From the NCBI GenBank assembly GCA_030280995.1, contig JASXTE010000001.1:29420606-29484605 (forward strand): a stretch of DNA of 64,000 bases, given 5' to 3'. The stretch is from Hemileia vastatrix. Taxonomy: Eukaryota > Basidiomycota > Pucciniomycetes > Pucciniales > Zaghouaniaceae. Below, piece by piece: positions 24,756-35,666 of the stretch. Positions within the stretch are counted from its first letter, which is position 1; each line of letters opens with the position of its first letter. The position numbers and the translations under genes were made by a program. The notes beneath the pieces are model-generated. The model saw nothing but the letters and a program-made list of their open reading frames with translations. It made no database searches and was not told the DNA's origin.

Positions 24756-25506
24756 TGTCAGGGTGTGGACTAGAGGTATAGTAATATGACGGTAACCCTG
24801 AACAAGATATTAGCTAATATAAAGGTAATATAACTAATCAATAGAGAATTTAGAGCGTAATAGTTATTTGAGAGGTAGTGACTTCTAAAGTAATGGGGAA
24901 TTTAAATCAGAAGATTTTATTTTATCTGTTGAAACCCTTACAACACGGTAATTAAATATTTGAACTTAGGCCTTTTAAATTATAACTAATAAGAGGATGT
25001 AATTGTAACACCTTATAAAGTAATAAAGAAGATGGCAACGTTGGCAACTGGATAAATGTGTGTAAAAAGGAATGATATTTCCACCAAATCTCTCCCCCCT
25101 TATATAGACCTAAGAAAGACTAGATACATAAAATAATTCCCATCAGGGGCAAAAGAGAAAGAACAAAGATGTGGAAATAAAGAGACTAAAAATGACAAGA
25201 GAAACAAATATAAAGTTTCCAGAGAAAAAGAAATAAAAAGATAGAAAAGAAAAGAACAATACATCTCATGTGATGTATTTTCCCAGGGAAAAACCCACGT
25301 CAGGTGAGAAAGAAATATATACTAATTTTAATGATTAAAATTTATTCTCACTCAAGGATTTTCCCACTTTGGAGGGTAATTTGGACATTGTTTCATGCCC
25401 TCTTTTGGGCATTGTCACTACTGAACAATCCTCTGTAAGTTACTGATGTCCTTTACTTAGTTTTTATTATCATATTTACTAATACTTTCAAATCAGCTGG
25501 CTGACA
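24756..25506 (-). repeat. 3' LTR of element A
   Basis: 751 bp, pairs with 32710-33460. Most of the differences between the two LTRs lie in the last about 230 bp on the + strand; the first about 220 bp compared base by base are identical. Confidence 0.95.
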
Positions 25507-25520
25507 CTCCCTCACCCCAA
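25507..25520 (-). other. Polypurine tract of element A
   Basis: On the minus strand GGGGTGAGGGAG directly precedes the 3' LTR. This is the expected plus-strand priming site for reverse transcription. Element B has AGAGTGAGGGAG at the same place. Confidence 0.8.
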
Positions 25521-25545
25521 AAAAAACAATAAAAAAAATGCTGTT

Positions 25546-28500
25546 TCATTTTTTCTTTTTGAATTTTTTGAGAAGAGTTGCCAAATTGCTTATCTCCTTT
25601 CCAGGTATCCATCTGTCATGTTCAGTGGACTTGCCTTTATATCTCAATAAATACTCAACACCCTTCTCTTTTGTAAGGGTTCTTTCATTCAGGATTTTCT
25701 CTATTTCAGCAGTATTTTCTATTTCCAAAGGAGTTTTCTTAGGTCTCCCTCTTCTCTTTGGAAATAAGTCATCATTTGACTTGTAAGGCTTTATCAATGA
25801 TATAGGAAAAACAGGATGTTTTCTATCATATGGTGCATACAGTATCACTTCTACTGCATTTGTCCCTATCATTCTTTTAACAATAAGTGGCCCAATGAAT
25901 GGATCCTTCAATTTATTTTTACCTTGTAAGTTAAAATGTACTTTTGAAATCAAAATTTCATCCCCCTCATTAAAAGTGCAATCTTTATGGGATTTATCCA
26001 ATCTTTTCTTCTCATATTCAAAAGCTTTCCCCACACAATTATTAGCATGTTTTCTACTTAATTGTTGCATTTGGAGGAAAGATTTAGCACCAGGGTGAAT
26101 GTCAATTTTTGGTAAGTTATTATTGAGTAAATGAGCAGGAGTATTTGGTACATATCCCAGCCATAGTTCAAAAGGCTTTCTTTCAGTAACTGAGTGGACA
26201 GTACTATTGTAGGCAAATTCCAAGACAGGCAATAAAGTGACCCAGTCATGTGTAAACCTTTCATTATCCTTATATTCAAGACCAAAAGCACAATATCTTC
26301 TAATCATGTCTTCTAATGTTTGAATCATTCTCTCAGCCAATCCATCAGTTTGAGGATGGTGAGCAGTGGACAATTTCAATTCACACCCACAAATATCCAT
26401 CAAGGACATCCAGAATTCAGAAGTGAATTTTGGATCCCTATCAGAAATAATAGCTTTGGGAAAACCTGCAGTGTTGAACATATGTAACCACCACAGGAAA
26501 GCTAATTCTTTTGTGGAAACCTCTTTATGAGTAGGGATGAATTTACACATTTTGGTAAATCTATCCACAATCACCCAACAAGAATTGAAACTTTCTTTTC
26601 CTGCTGGTGGAAGGCCAGTGACAAAATCCATGTTAACAATCTGCCAAGGTTTTCCTGCCTCCTCAATATGTTGCATCAAACCTGCTCTCCTACCTGTCAT
26701 TCTCTTAGATTTTTGGCAGGCATCACAGGTTTCAACATATGTCTTTGCATCTTCAGACATATTCATCCACCAGGCTGTATTCTTCAGTCTGATTAGTGTC
26801 TTTTCATAGTCAAAGTGACCTGATAATATGTCATCATGGCAAAGTTTTAAAATTGTCTCTTTCATTGAAGGGGCTATTACAACTACATTGCTGAGCTTCC
26901 TCCTGTAATATAAATACCCATCTTCAATGGAGAATTTTCCTTTGTTAAGAGCATTCTGGTATTTCAGTGGCAATGTCTTAATTAAGGGCTGAATAGAGGC
27001 ATTTTTTGAATCATTTAGGATAGGACAGAGTTTTTGTAACTCAGCATTTTCTTCATATGAAGCCAAAATTAATTGCATCAATTCATCTTCCATATCCACA
27101 ATATATACCCCAAATATGTGTGTCACCTCATCTTCTGGGACATATGCAGGATTGGAATCATTGTTTGGTAAGGGTAATCTTGATAGCATATCCACATTGG
27201 AATGTATATTTCCAGATCTATGGATAATTGTCATCCTCCCTCTGTATTCTTTTACTTCCAGCTGCCATCTAAACATGTGTCTGTTAGGAGTCTTCATGTT
27301 CAACAATGACTTCACTGCACTACAATCAGTGACCAGCTCAAATTTCTGGTCCTCCAAATAGTAATGTAATTTATCCAGGGCCCACACAACTGCCAAACAT
27401 TCCAGTTGTGTGGCTCCATATTTCAATTCACTGTTTCTCAAGGTTCTTGAAATATAAAAGATTACTACTTCAGAGATTTTCTCATTGAAGACTTGTTTTT
27501 GGTGGAGAGCAACTCCTAGTCCAACAAAACTAGCATCAGTGTATAAAACAAATGTCTGGTTAAAATCTGGTAGGCCCAAGATTGGAGCATAAACCAAACA
27601 TTGTTTTAAGGCATCAAAGGCTCTTTGTCTCTCATTTGTCCAGACAAAAGCCACTTCTTTTCTGATCAATTGTGTCAGAGGGGCTGCTATTACCTGATAA
27701 TTTTCTATATATTGCCTGTAATAACCACACATCCCCAAAAAACTCTGCACTTCTTTTACAGTGGTAGGTGCATTGACATGCTGTATGGTTGCCACCTTAT
27801 TTTTGTCAACACATATTTGCAATTCTGATACAACATACCCCAAAACCTTTAAGGAGTGGAATCCAAATTTACATTTCTTTAAGGCTAAGGTCATATTGAT
27901 GGCATCCATTTTCTGGAACACTTTACTCAGGTGAAACAAATGATCTTCAAAGATTTTTGAAAAAATAATGATGTCATCAATGTACACCATCATCCATCCC
28001 TCCATAATATCTTGATGAAAAGTATTGTCCACCACTTTTTGAAACACTGAAGGGGCATTCTTAGGGCCAAAAGGCATCCTAATGTATTTGTAAATACCCA
28101 AGTGAGTTGCAATCATCAAATAATTTTGTGAGTCCTTCTCAACAGATATTTGGTGGTATCCCTTATTCCCATCCAAGCAACTGATATACTTGGCTCCTTG
28201 TAAGGTAGCATGTATTGAGTTTATTATTGGTAGAGGATAAATATCATCAATTGTGTGGGTATTAAGGGCTCTATAATCACCACACAACCTAGCCTTGTCC
28301 TTTTCATAAGAAATTAAGACTGGTGAGATTACACAATATTTAGGTGTTACACCCACTTTCTCTATAATTTTCATATTTAACAAGGTGGTAATATTATCCT
28401 CAATATCCTTTCTCTTAGAAGGGGATGCAGGATATGGGTTTTTCTTTAGACTGGGTGGTATATCATCTAATTTACATGATAATGAAACTTTCATTTCATG

Positions 28501-29178
28501 GTCCACAACCAGTCCCAACTCATGTTTTCCATGTGCAAAGTCCATAGGGAATGATGTGATTAATTTAATTACCTCATCCTTCTCTGCAGTACTGAGCTGT
28601 TCACCAAATGAAGTTTTTAGGATTTCATCAGACAAAGCTTCATGTTCTGCAGAAGGTCTGCCTTTGTATTGATCAAGGGAAAAACATGTTTTTACCATGA
28701 GAGCTGAAGATTTTCTGGAGGAAGTAATTTTAAATTTTTTCTTCCCATTCATCCCCATAGTGAAGAATTGATTAGCAGGGTCCAATTTGATACCAAACTT
28801 TGTAATAATATCATTCCCCATGATAAACCAATTGCTCAAGTTGTCACCATCCATGACAACAAAATCATATTCAGCTCTTACATACCCATGGCTATACTTA
28901 AAAAATACAGTTGTCTTATATTTTCCTTTAGGGAATAAAACAGACCCATATCCTTTCCAATATGTATTTGCCATAGGTAATAGCTTCTTTTCATAGTCAT
29001 TATCAATGGCAGCCAAGGCTTCTGAGGATACCACACTGCCTCCAGCACCAGTATCCAAGATAATGTCCAATTTCTTCCCATTTATTATAACAGGATCTTT
29101 GATTGGAGTAATGACTATAGAATCCTTCTCAATATCCCTTATTATGTCAGCATCTTCAACCCCAATTAAATCCACATT
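25546..29178 (-). CDS. pol: Pol of element A: protease, RT, RNase H, integrase, chromodomain
   Basis: About 1,210 codons in the same frame as gag, directly after the gag stop. Counting from the first listed residue (a GTG at 29175): protease DTGAGGS at 41-47; reverse transcriptase LDGNKGYHQ at 334-342 and YIDD at 398-401; RNase H TDAS at 546-549 and TDCS near 616; integrase zinc-binding H780, H787, C817, C820 and catalytic D850, D912, E948 with DD35E spacing; an AT-hook-like RGRPKK near 1142; and a chromodomain-like end containing YLLRYKGKS and RWIPGKEI. All catalytic residues I can name are present. No ATG opens this part, and element B reads through here without a stop, so it was probably made as one Gag-Pol protein. 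Confidence 0.93.
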   Translation of the reverse strand, partial: NVDLIGVEDADIIRDIEKDSIVITPIKDPVIINGKKLDIILDTGAGGSVVSSEALAAIDNDYEKKLLPMANTYWKGYGSVLFPKGKYKTTVFFKYSHGYVRAEYDFVVMDGDNLSNWFIMGNDIITKFGIKLDPANQFFTMGMNGKKKFKITSSRKSSALMVKTCFSLDQYKGRPSAEHEALSDEILKTSFGEQLSTAEKDEVIKLITSFPMDFAHGKHELGLVVDHEMKVSLSCKLDDIPPSLKKNPYPASPSKRKDIEDNITTLLNMKIIEKVGVTPKYCVISPVLISYEKDKARLCGDYRALNTHTIDDIYPLPIINSIHATLQGAKYISCLDGNKGYHQISVEKDSQNYLMIATHLGIYKYIRMPFGPKNAPSVFQKVVDNTFHQDIMEGWMMVYIDDIIIFSKIFEDHLFHLSKVFQKMDAINMTLALKKCKFGFHSLKVLGYVVSELQICVDKNKVATIQHVNAPTTVKEVQSFLGMCGYYRQYIENYQVIAAPLTQLIRKEVAFVWTNERQRAFDALKQCLVYAPILGLPDFNQTFVLYTDASFVGLGVALHQKQVFNEKISEVVIFYISRTLRNSELKYGATQLECLAVVWALDKLHYYLEDQKFELVTDCSAVKSLLNMKTPNRHMFRWQLEVKEYRGRMTIIHRSGNIHSNVDMLSRLPLPNNDSNPAYVPEDEVTHIFGVYIVDMEDELMQLILASYEENAELQKLCPILNDSKNASIQPLIKTLPLKYQNALNKGKFSIEDGYLYYRRKLSNVVVIAPSMKETILKLCHDDILSGHFDYEKTLIRLKNTAWWMNMSEDAKTYVETCDACQKSKRMTGRRAGLMQHIEEAGKPWQIVNMDFVTGLPPAGKESFNSCWVIVDRFTKMCKFIPTHKEVSTKELAFLWWLHMFNTAGFPKAIISDRDPKFTSEFWMSLMDICGCELKLSTAHHPQTDGLAERMIQTLEDMIRRYCAFGLEYKDNERFTHDWVTLLPVLEFAYNSTVHSVTERKPFELWLGYVPNTPAHLLNNNLPKIDIHPGAKSFLQMQQLSRKHANNCVGKAFEYEKKRLDKSHKDCTFNEGDEILISKVHFNLQGKNKLKDPFIGPLIVKRMIGTNAVEVILYAPYDRKHPVFPISLIKPYKSNDDLFPKRRGRPKKTPLEIENTAEIEKILNERTLTKEKGVEYLLRYKGKSTEHDRWIPGKEISNLATLLKKFKKKK

Positions 29179-31659
29179 TTATATGTCAGCATTCTGTTCA
29201 AGTAAATGTACATCATTTTCCAACATATAAACTTCATTGGAGTTGTTTTCACCATAAGAAATATTACTGTCACAATCACTAGAGGAGTCTTCTTCCTCAT
29301 GATGACTGTCTTCTGGCTCATCTTGTTCAATAAGATTTATTCTTTTCTCACAAACATGACCCTTCTGCCATGCTTTTCCACACTTTACACAAGTATTACT
29401 TGGGTATTTCCTTGGGGCAACTGGTGTAGAAGGTTTTCCAGGCTTCTCAACAGGTGGCTTCCATCCTGTAGGTTTTGCGGGTTCCACCCCTCTTTGAGGG
29501 TAGTGCCTAGGCTGAAATTTATTGTTGAGTAATATCTCATTACATCTTGAAATAAAAGATGAATGTTCCCTCACATTCTCAGTCCTTGCCACTACTAAAT
29601 CCCTCAAGGAACTTGGTAATTTATAAAGGATTCTTTCCCTCCATAAATCATAGTCCATTTTTGGATCAATTGCTCTCAATATTTTTGACAGTTTCATTAA
29701 GAAAGCAATTGGTTTTTCTGCATAGGAATATTTACACTCCTCATACAGTCTTTGCTGAGCCAATCCAAATGTGGATCCCCCAAACTGAGCAGCAATGAGT
29801 GCTTTCCATTCTTCCCAAGTATGATTAATCCCATCCAATAATACAGACTCATACCACATTAAAGCAACATTTTCAAATAAAGAAATCAATTTTGAAGTAA
29901 TTTCCTCATCAGGGAGTTTATAACTATTCTTTAGGTTATCAATTCTCTGAATAAAATGTTGCCAATCTGAATTTGTTTCTCCATCAAAGGTTGGGTATCT
30001 CTCAATCTTTGGCCAATGTTTCTGGTTGGAGGAAGGCTCATTTTTGGGACATAATTTCTCCATTTTCAACATGTCCTGTAGTTTTAATAAATGATCAGAT
30101 AATTCATGATGGAAAGAAGAGAAGCCAGCATTACTCAAATTTTCTACTGGGCTGACAGCTCTTTGTTTTCCTTTCATAAATATCTTCTCAGAGTGATTCA
30201 CCTGGGTGCCCTGTTGTTTACATGAAGAGGGGCCAGGTACGACTGGCTCTGAAGGTAAGGTCTGGTTTACTTGTAGCTGGAGTAACTCATTCTCCAAGTG
30301 GGACACTTGCAATCTCAGGTCTTCAATCTCAGATATCTTACTATTTAAAGTGGACAAAGATAACTTATTTCTAGACTCACAAGTAATTAATTTATTTGAT
30401 AAACCTCTCACTTCAGATGTTAATGAAACAAGTTCATCATTCAAAGATTCCATATTTTTAAGAAAAGTGTCACTAATCCATGGTTGAAGTTCTGCCACTA
30501 AAGCTGTCAAATTGGCAGACTTATCTCTCAATGATTGGTTTTCTTGTTTCAACTCAATAGTTGTATTCATTAATTCAATAACTTTGTCTTTTAATTCAAA
30601 ATGATCTGAATCTTGAGCTCTCACAGCTACACTAGTATTCAACTGTAGGTTATTGAATCTATTGACAACATCTTTAATTACTACTGTTAACTCAGGATTA
30701 TTTAAATGAACAAGTTTTACAGGATTTTTCAAGATTCTTGAGGCTAATTTTTCAAGCACTGAATATAACTCAAAACTCACATCATACTCTTTTAAATCAA
30801 TAACATAAGGATTAATTTCAGAAACAGAAGTTAGACTAATATTATCATTTAAAGAAACTTGATGTAATATATTCTCAGGATCAAATACTAATTTCACAGG
30901 ACTCTGTACTAATGTTTTTTCAGTCATATCACTGGCATCACCTATATCACACACATTAGTAGGAGTAGAAAAAATAATATGATCATTTCCACTCACCAAG
31001 GCCTCTGGGCTACTTGCTTCCCTTTCTTCTTCTTGTGGTAAGGATGAGGGTGAATATTGTGCTGTTGCAGAGGTGGCCTTGAAGGACCTGCTTGGCATTA
31101 TTGGTAATTTGTTTGGTACCATTCCCACTGCCATCTTGGTACCATCATGTTTTCTGGAGCAGGTGGTGGTGGAGGTGGAGGTGGGGGCAACTGTTGTTTT
31201 GGAGGCAAGGTGCTTTGAGGAGGAGGCTGCTTTACTGGTAGATTTGGCAGGGGCTTTCTGAGTTGTCTTTGAAATGCATCCTGGCACATCTTTTCTACTT
31301 TTACCACTCTCTCTTGTAATTTGATTACCTTGTTTAACTCCCCCTGAATTGTCTTTAACTGATGAGATAAATTTTGAACTTGTACCTCTAAGGGGAGCTT
31401 TTTTATCTTGAAGCCTTTGGGAAGGTTTTCTTGGGGAAAAAGGGGCTTTGGAGGCTCTGCTGTGGGTGGAGGTCCTACTTGGGGCTCTACTTTCACCTTC
31501 TCCTGCTCTCCTGTCCAATCCAGAAGGTCCACATTTTCCTCCATAAGAATGTCCTATAAAATGCTTATCAGAAAACCCATCATTATCAAGGCTTGATTTG
31601 GGACTTACTGAGCCCTCATCATAATCAATTTCAATTTCAGGACTGCCAGCATCAGCCAT
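29179..31659 (-). CDS. gag: Gag of element A
   Basis: 826 residues from an ATG about 1.05 kb after the 5' LTR. The N-terminal 250 residues are Ser/Lys-rich, then a long helical, heptad-like region follows (about 280-500). A retrotransposon Gag core lies near 550-700 (DWQHFIQRIDNLK, LPDEEI, LMWYESVLL). A variant zinc knuckle CVKCGKAWQKGHVC lies near 756-770, with Cx2Cx7HxC spacing rather than the usual Cx2Cx4Hx4C. The frame ends at a TAA (29179-29181) and reopens at once in the same frame as pol. Gag packages the RNA and builds the particle. Confidence 0.9.
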   Translation of the reverse strand: MADAGSPEIEIDYDEGSVSPKSSLDNDGFSDKHFIGHSYGGKCGPSGLDRRAGEGESRAPSRTSTHSRASKAPFSPRKPSQRLQDKKAPLRGTSSKFISSVKDNSGGVKQGNQITRESGKSRKDVPGCISKTTQKAPAKSTSKAASSSKHLASKTTVAPTSTSTTTCSRKHDGTKMAVGMVPNKLPIMPSRSFKATSATAQYSPSSLPQEEEREASSPEALVSGNDHIIFSTPTNVCDIGDASDMTEKTLVQSPVKLVFDPENILHQVSLNDNISLTSVSEINPYVIDLKEYDVSFELYSVLEKLASRILKNPVKLVHLNNPELTVVIKDVVNRFNNLQLNTSVAVRAQDSDHFELKDKVIELMNTTIELKQENQSLRDKSANLTALVAELQPWISDTFLKNMESLNDELVSLTSEVRGLSNKLITCESRNKLSLSTLNSKISEIEDLRLQVSHLENELLQLQVNQTLPSEPVVPGPSSCKQQGTQVNHSEKIFMKGKQRAVSPVENLSNAGFSSFHHELSDHLLKLQDMLKMEKLCPKNEPSSNQKHWPKIERYPTFDGETNSDWQHFIQRIDNLKNSYKLPDEEITSKLISLFENVALMWYESVLLDGINHTWEEWKALIAAQFGGSTFGLAQQRLYEECKYSYAEKPIAFLMKLSKILRAIDPKMDYDLWRERILYKLPSSLRDLVVARTENVREHSSFISRCNEILLNNKFQPRHYPQRGVEPAKPTGWKPPVEKPGKPSTPVAPRKYPSNTCVKCGKAWQKGHVCEKRINLIEQDEPEDSHHEEEDSSSDCDSNISYGENNSNEVYMLENDVHLLEQNADI
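31098..31544 (-). CDS. Overlapping +1-frame ORF in gag of element A
   Basis: 148 codons from ATG, shifted +1 relative to gag. The product has an acidic start (MEENVDLLDW), a basic block LPKGFKIKKLPL (41-52), a heptad-like helical region and a proline-rich tail with a run of nine prolines. Element B has a homologous frame in the same register at 42549-42914. In the 12-codon block shared by the two elements I count six base differences, all silent in this frame, while several change the gag frame. This suggests that the +1 product is the one under selection there. How it would be translated (leaky scanning, frameshift or splicing) is unknown, and I recognise no family. Confidence 0.6.
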   Translation of the reverse strand: MEENVDLLDWTGEQEKVKVEPQVGPPPTAEPPKPLFPQENLPKGFKIKKLPLEVQVQNLSHQLKTIQGELNKVIKLQERVVKVEKMCQDAFQRQLRKPLPNLPVKQPPPQSTLPPKQQLPPPPPPPPPAPENMMVPRWQWEWYQTNYQ

Positions 31660-32709
31660 GTTAATACTAGAATTTATTGTTTTAAATTGTTAAAAAATAT
31701 ATATATTTTTAATACTTGTATTTTTTATCAATGAAATGAAGAACACCTTACTGTTGTAATGTATTGTTCAAGATTAAAAATTATATAACTTTTTTCAAGT
31801 CTTAGTCTCCCTAGTATCTCCTTAAAGTTATCACCAGGTAGCACTATATTACTTTCTATTGAAATCACAGTAATTTATTTTATTTTTGGTTGATTTCCCC
31901 TGAAAAGCGCAACCTCAATAGCGCAGATTCTTAGCTCTATTCCACCGCTTATACCCAGTTACCACACGAGACAAGGCCGTTGGCGAAGGAAGATACTTGC
32001 GTGTTTTTTTTTTTTTTTCTTCAACTATTACCACTTTATACTGTTTCTACTTTTCTGCAACAGGCTAGCCAAGATAGAGTGTGTATTACGGTAATTAGCA
32101 ACGGCGTGGTTTAGAAGAAAGGAAGGGACTTACAAATAGATGGCTTATTTCAAAAAACCTCCACTTCGATGTCCAAACCCAGGGATCACTTGTAAGTAAT
32201 TCCCTCTGCCGGTTACTCCCTACAGGTTTCACTCAGCTGACGACCTAGTACAGGTGTCAAAAAGAACAATCAGCTACTCCTGAAAAAGGTTTCGCACGAT
32301 CGGCTCCTACAACCTCAAGGTTTGTAAGGAGACTTGGATACGTGGTTCAACAGGGTAAGAGAATCCTTTCCCCGTTAAAGCACGCTCCTAACCAAAAAAA
32401 TAAAAAATTAACTCACGTTTCTTTTCTTTTTTTATTCTTTTCTTGTCTCCTATCCAGGTACAATCGTCAAGAACCCTCAGGGCAGCTCCAACACTTGCAA
32501 GTGAGCACCTCCCACATCAAAACGGTGACGGTTTTCCAAAGGACCTAGGCCGGAGACCAAACGACTTCAGGCGACTGTCAGTGTCGAGGATAATAGCTTT
32601 ATAGTTCAGGATCCTCCGGCGTTGAAGGGATGGAGCGCAAAATCCACTGGAATCCACCGGCAATGAAGGAAGAGAACAAGTATCAAAGATTTAGGAAAAG
32701 ACCCCCAAT
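31660..32709 (-). other. 5' leader and primer-binding site of element A
   Basis: About 1 kb between the 5' LTR and gag, visibly more GC-rich than the surroundings over about 31900-32700. Directly after the LTR, the minus strand reads ATTGGGGGTCTTTTCC, a TGG-starting candidate primer-binding site at about 32695-32709. I see no reading frame with support. Confidence 0.7.
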
Positions 32710-33460
32710 TGTCAGGGTGTGGACTAGAGGTATAGTAATATGACGGTAACCCTGAACAAGATATTAGCTAATATAAAGGTAATATAACTAATCAATAGAG
32801 AATTTAGAGCGTAATAGTTATTTGAGAGGTAGTGACTTCTAAAGTAATGGGGAATTTAAATCAGAAGATTTTATTTTATCTGTTGAAACCCTTACAACAC
32901 GGTAATTAAATATTTGAACTTAGGCCTTTTAAATTATAACTAATAAGAGGATGTAAATGTAACACCTTATAAAGTAATAAAGAAGATGGCAACGTTGGCA
33001 ACTGGATAAATGTGTGTAAAAAGGAATGATATTTCCACCAAATCTCTCCCCCCTTATATAGACCCAAGAAAGACTAGATACATAAAATAATTCCCATCAG
33101 GGGCAAAAGAGAAAGAACAAAGATGTGGAAATAAAGAGACTAAAAATGACAAGAGAAACAAATATAAAGTTTCCAGAGAAAAAGAAATAAAAAGATAGAA
33201 AAGAAAAGAATAATACATCTCATGTGATGTATTTTCCCAGGGAAAAACCCACGTCAGGTGAGAAAGAAATATACACTAATTTTAATTATTAAAATTTATT
33301 CCCACTCCAGGATTTTCCAACTTTGGAGGGTAATTGGGACATTGGTTCACGCCCTCTTTTGGGAATTGTCACTACTGAACAATCCTCTGTAAGTTACTGA
33401 TGTCCTTTGCTTAGTTTTTATTATCATATTTACTAATACTTTAAAATCAGCTGGCTGACA
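32710..33460 (-). repeat. 5' LTR of element A
   Basis: 751 bp, begins TGTCAGGGTG and ends GGCTGACA on the + strand, followed by the target duplication GTTTT. It should carry the element promoter. Confidence 0.95.
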
Positions 33461-34087
33461 GTTTTACTGCTTCTTGATACTTAACATTAGATATATTTTG
33501 ATAAAAAAATTTAAAGAATAACTCTATTCGCTTCATGCAACAAACATACTCTGCCAAATCTAAGGGCTTAGAAGCATATTTACCTAAAAAAGTAATTAAA
33601 ATAGTAATAGATTAAAACTATTCATAAATAAAACTATATAATACTTACGAATTAATAGAGACTTTTTCCTATCTAAACACCAACCACCAACAAACATATT
33701 ACCAAATCCACCACCATTTTTATGAGCTTTATTTTGCAAAACTCAATGTTCACAATACGAAAAGTTTTTGATGCACTGAATTGTTTCTTCAAGCATGTTT
33801 AATCAAATGAGATCTTCAATAGAAAATTTTTTCACTATAACACTTGGAATTGAGGAGCGGATCGGATGGAAAATATAACAGCTAGAATTTGAAATCAAAT
33901 ACCGTTCTGGATTAACTAAATTTTTTACAAAACTCCTAGAAAAATATTTTGCCCTCTTTCCATCTGTCTCAACACCATAATTTTCAACCATAAGTAATGC
34001 ATTCTCGATGTTTTTCACATGCTTGTTGTTTGATTTTTTTCCTCGGTGGTGATTTTTCTTTATAAACAAACTTTTTGAAGCCTGCAT

Positions 34088-35666
34088 CTTGTAGTGTAGT
34101 AAATAAGAAATTAATTTAATTCAAAAATAAATAAAAAAAGTCCAAAATAATGCAATGGTTAAAAATAAGGCCTCCATAAATAATCATTATATTCTTAATA
34201 TTAAATAAAAAATCATATCCAACATGCATGTAGAAAACATCAGTATTAGCTGCATTTAAAATATTAATCAAGTATTTCGAATTAAAGCTTCATTTTTTTG
34301 CTTACAAGTATAGTATTCTGACGTATGCATTTGGCACACAAGATTCAACTATACCCTAAACATAAACAATAAAATGTGAAGCTTAAATCCAATGCCCAAT
34401 TATTATGATAAATACAGCAATAATACATAAGTATCTGTTGATGCTTTATTTAATTTTTCTCCATATATCAATAATATATCAAACCGCCAGATATCCATAA
34501 TTTATAATGTTGAAAGGTATAGTTTCCTTAAACAAGAATCAACTATACCTCTACCATTAATAGAATTACAGGAGGCCAATACAATAAATTATTGATATGT
34601 AGAAAAAAATTGATCACATACACATGTGGATACTATGATATTTTATTTTATTTAATTATTTAATATATAATGATTGAGAATAATAAAAAGTTTAAAAATG
34701 AAATAGTGAAAAAAAGATATTCTTACTTGAAATTTAAAAAAAATCCTTTGGTAGGAGTTGATTGATTGATAAATGGTCAACTAATCTGTTAATTATAATT
34801 TTTAGGAATAGATTATTTTAGAAAAATAAGTATCATTTTTATTGAATGAAAAAAAATAAAAAGAGAAAGACAAACCAAAATAAAATTTAGATGCTAACCA
34901 AAAATTAGCTTTTTGATGATACTATGACTAGTTAGAGATCAAGCTGCCAAGAGTTAAAAACAATCATCAGTTCTAATGTTTTTTTAAAGAGATTAAAAAG
35001 GAGAGTAAAATACTAAAAATCCAAGTTAGTAATCTGTAAATAAGTTACTTTGGTGGCAAACCTAATGATTGAGAAAAATGGATTCCCTAAAAGTTGAACT
35101 TATATTTAAAGTGAAATTAATATTTTTACTTAAGAAACAAGTATAAGGGACAAACCAAAATAAAAAACTCTTAAGTGAAACAGACGGAAAGCTAATAATT
35201 ATAATAACCTGTCTCTTCTAAGTTGAAGGAGAGAAGTAGAAAATTTGCCACTCGGATGAAAATTTGCTTACAGTTATGCGTAAAGAAACATGCAAGTTAC
35301 TGAAGCCGGTTGAATGGCATGCAGTGACTTGCATAAGGCTTATATGCAACAGGTTTTTACACAGCAATATATTGTACAAATGATGACTAAAAATTTTTAC
35401 ATGCTTTTAATTAAAACTTACATATTGTTTTTACAGCTTATTTTTATAGGGTTTCACAATGTATAATTCGAGGAACCAAAGCCTCGGATATTTTCACACG
35501 GATGCAATTAATATTTACATTCACTTATTTTACGAAATCAATCCACTTATCCATAATATTTGTTCACATAAGGTTGGAAAACTAACCTTCAGATGTTATG
35601 GACCAATTTTTTATCACTTATTATTTTTTTTGCAACTAAGTTGACATTTGGCTACAAAAGAGTTAA
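34088..35666. other. AT-rich intergenic region, no gene seen
   Basis: About 1.6 kb upstream of the oxygenase pseudogene and left of element B. It would include the oxygenase promoter. Only short chance frames are present. Confidence 0.45.

Larger units (their letters stand above)
24756..33460 (-). mobile_element. Ty3 chromovirus-type LTR retrotransposon A
   Basis: Complete element of 8,705 bp: two 751-bp LTRs beginning TGTCAG and ending CTGACA, a 5-bp target duplication GTTTT at 24751-24755 and 33461-33465, a primer-binding site, a purine tract and a gag-pol frame with a C-terminal chromodomain. I counted about 14 differences between the LTRs, roughly 2%, so the insertion is young. The only break in gag-pol is one stop at the gag/pol junction. 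It lies inside the Tet-like oxygenase gene in the same orientation as that gene. Confidence 0.95.
24182..34087 (-). pseudogene. Tet-like 2OG-Fe(II) oxygenase gene split by Ty3 element A
   Basis: The coding parts are 34087-33649 (exon 1), 33583-33461 (exon 2, first part) and 24755-24182 (exon 2, rest). The intron has GTAAGT and TTTTTTAG borders and joins in phase. Removing element A with one 5-bp target copy leaves an uninterrupted frame across the insertion point. The downstream part has a candidate iron-binding H-C-D at 24628-24620, then GGELHFPEI and a distal His in LLNHFTS near 24423. This HxD...H layout, with an upstream GGGFGNMFVGGW block, resembles the Tet-like 2OG-Fe(II) oxygenase domain expanded in rust fungi. 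Those enzymes oxidise 5-methylcytosine or related substrates; activity here is excluded by the insertion. Two TGA codons in exon 1 show earlier or additional decay. The family call rests on motif layout only. Confidence 0.6.

Noticed and set aside
25538..31596. Plus-strand frames of 60-108 codons across elements A and B
   Set aside because: They are antisense shadows of gag-pol with no independent conservation signs.
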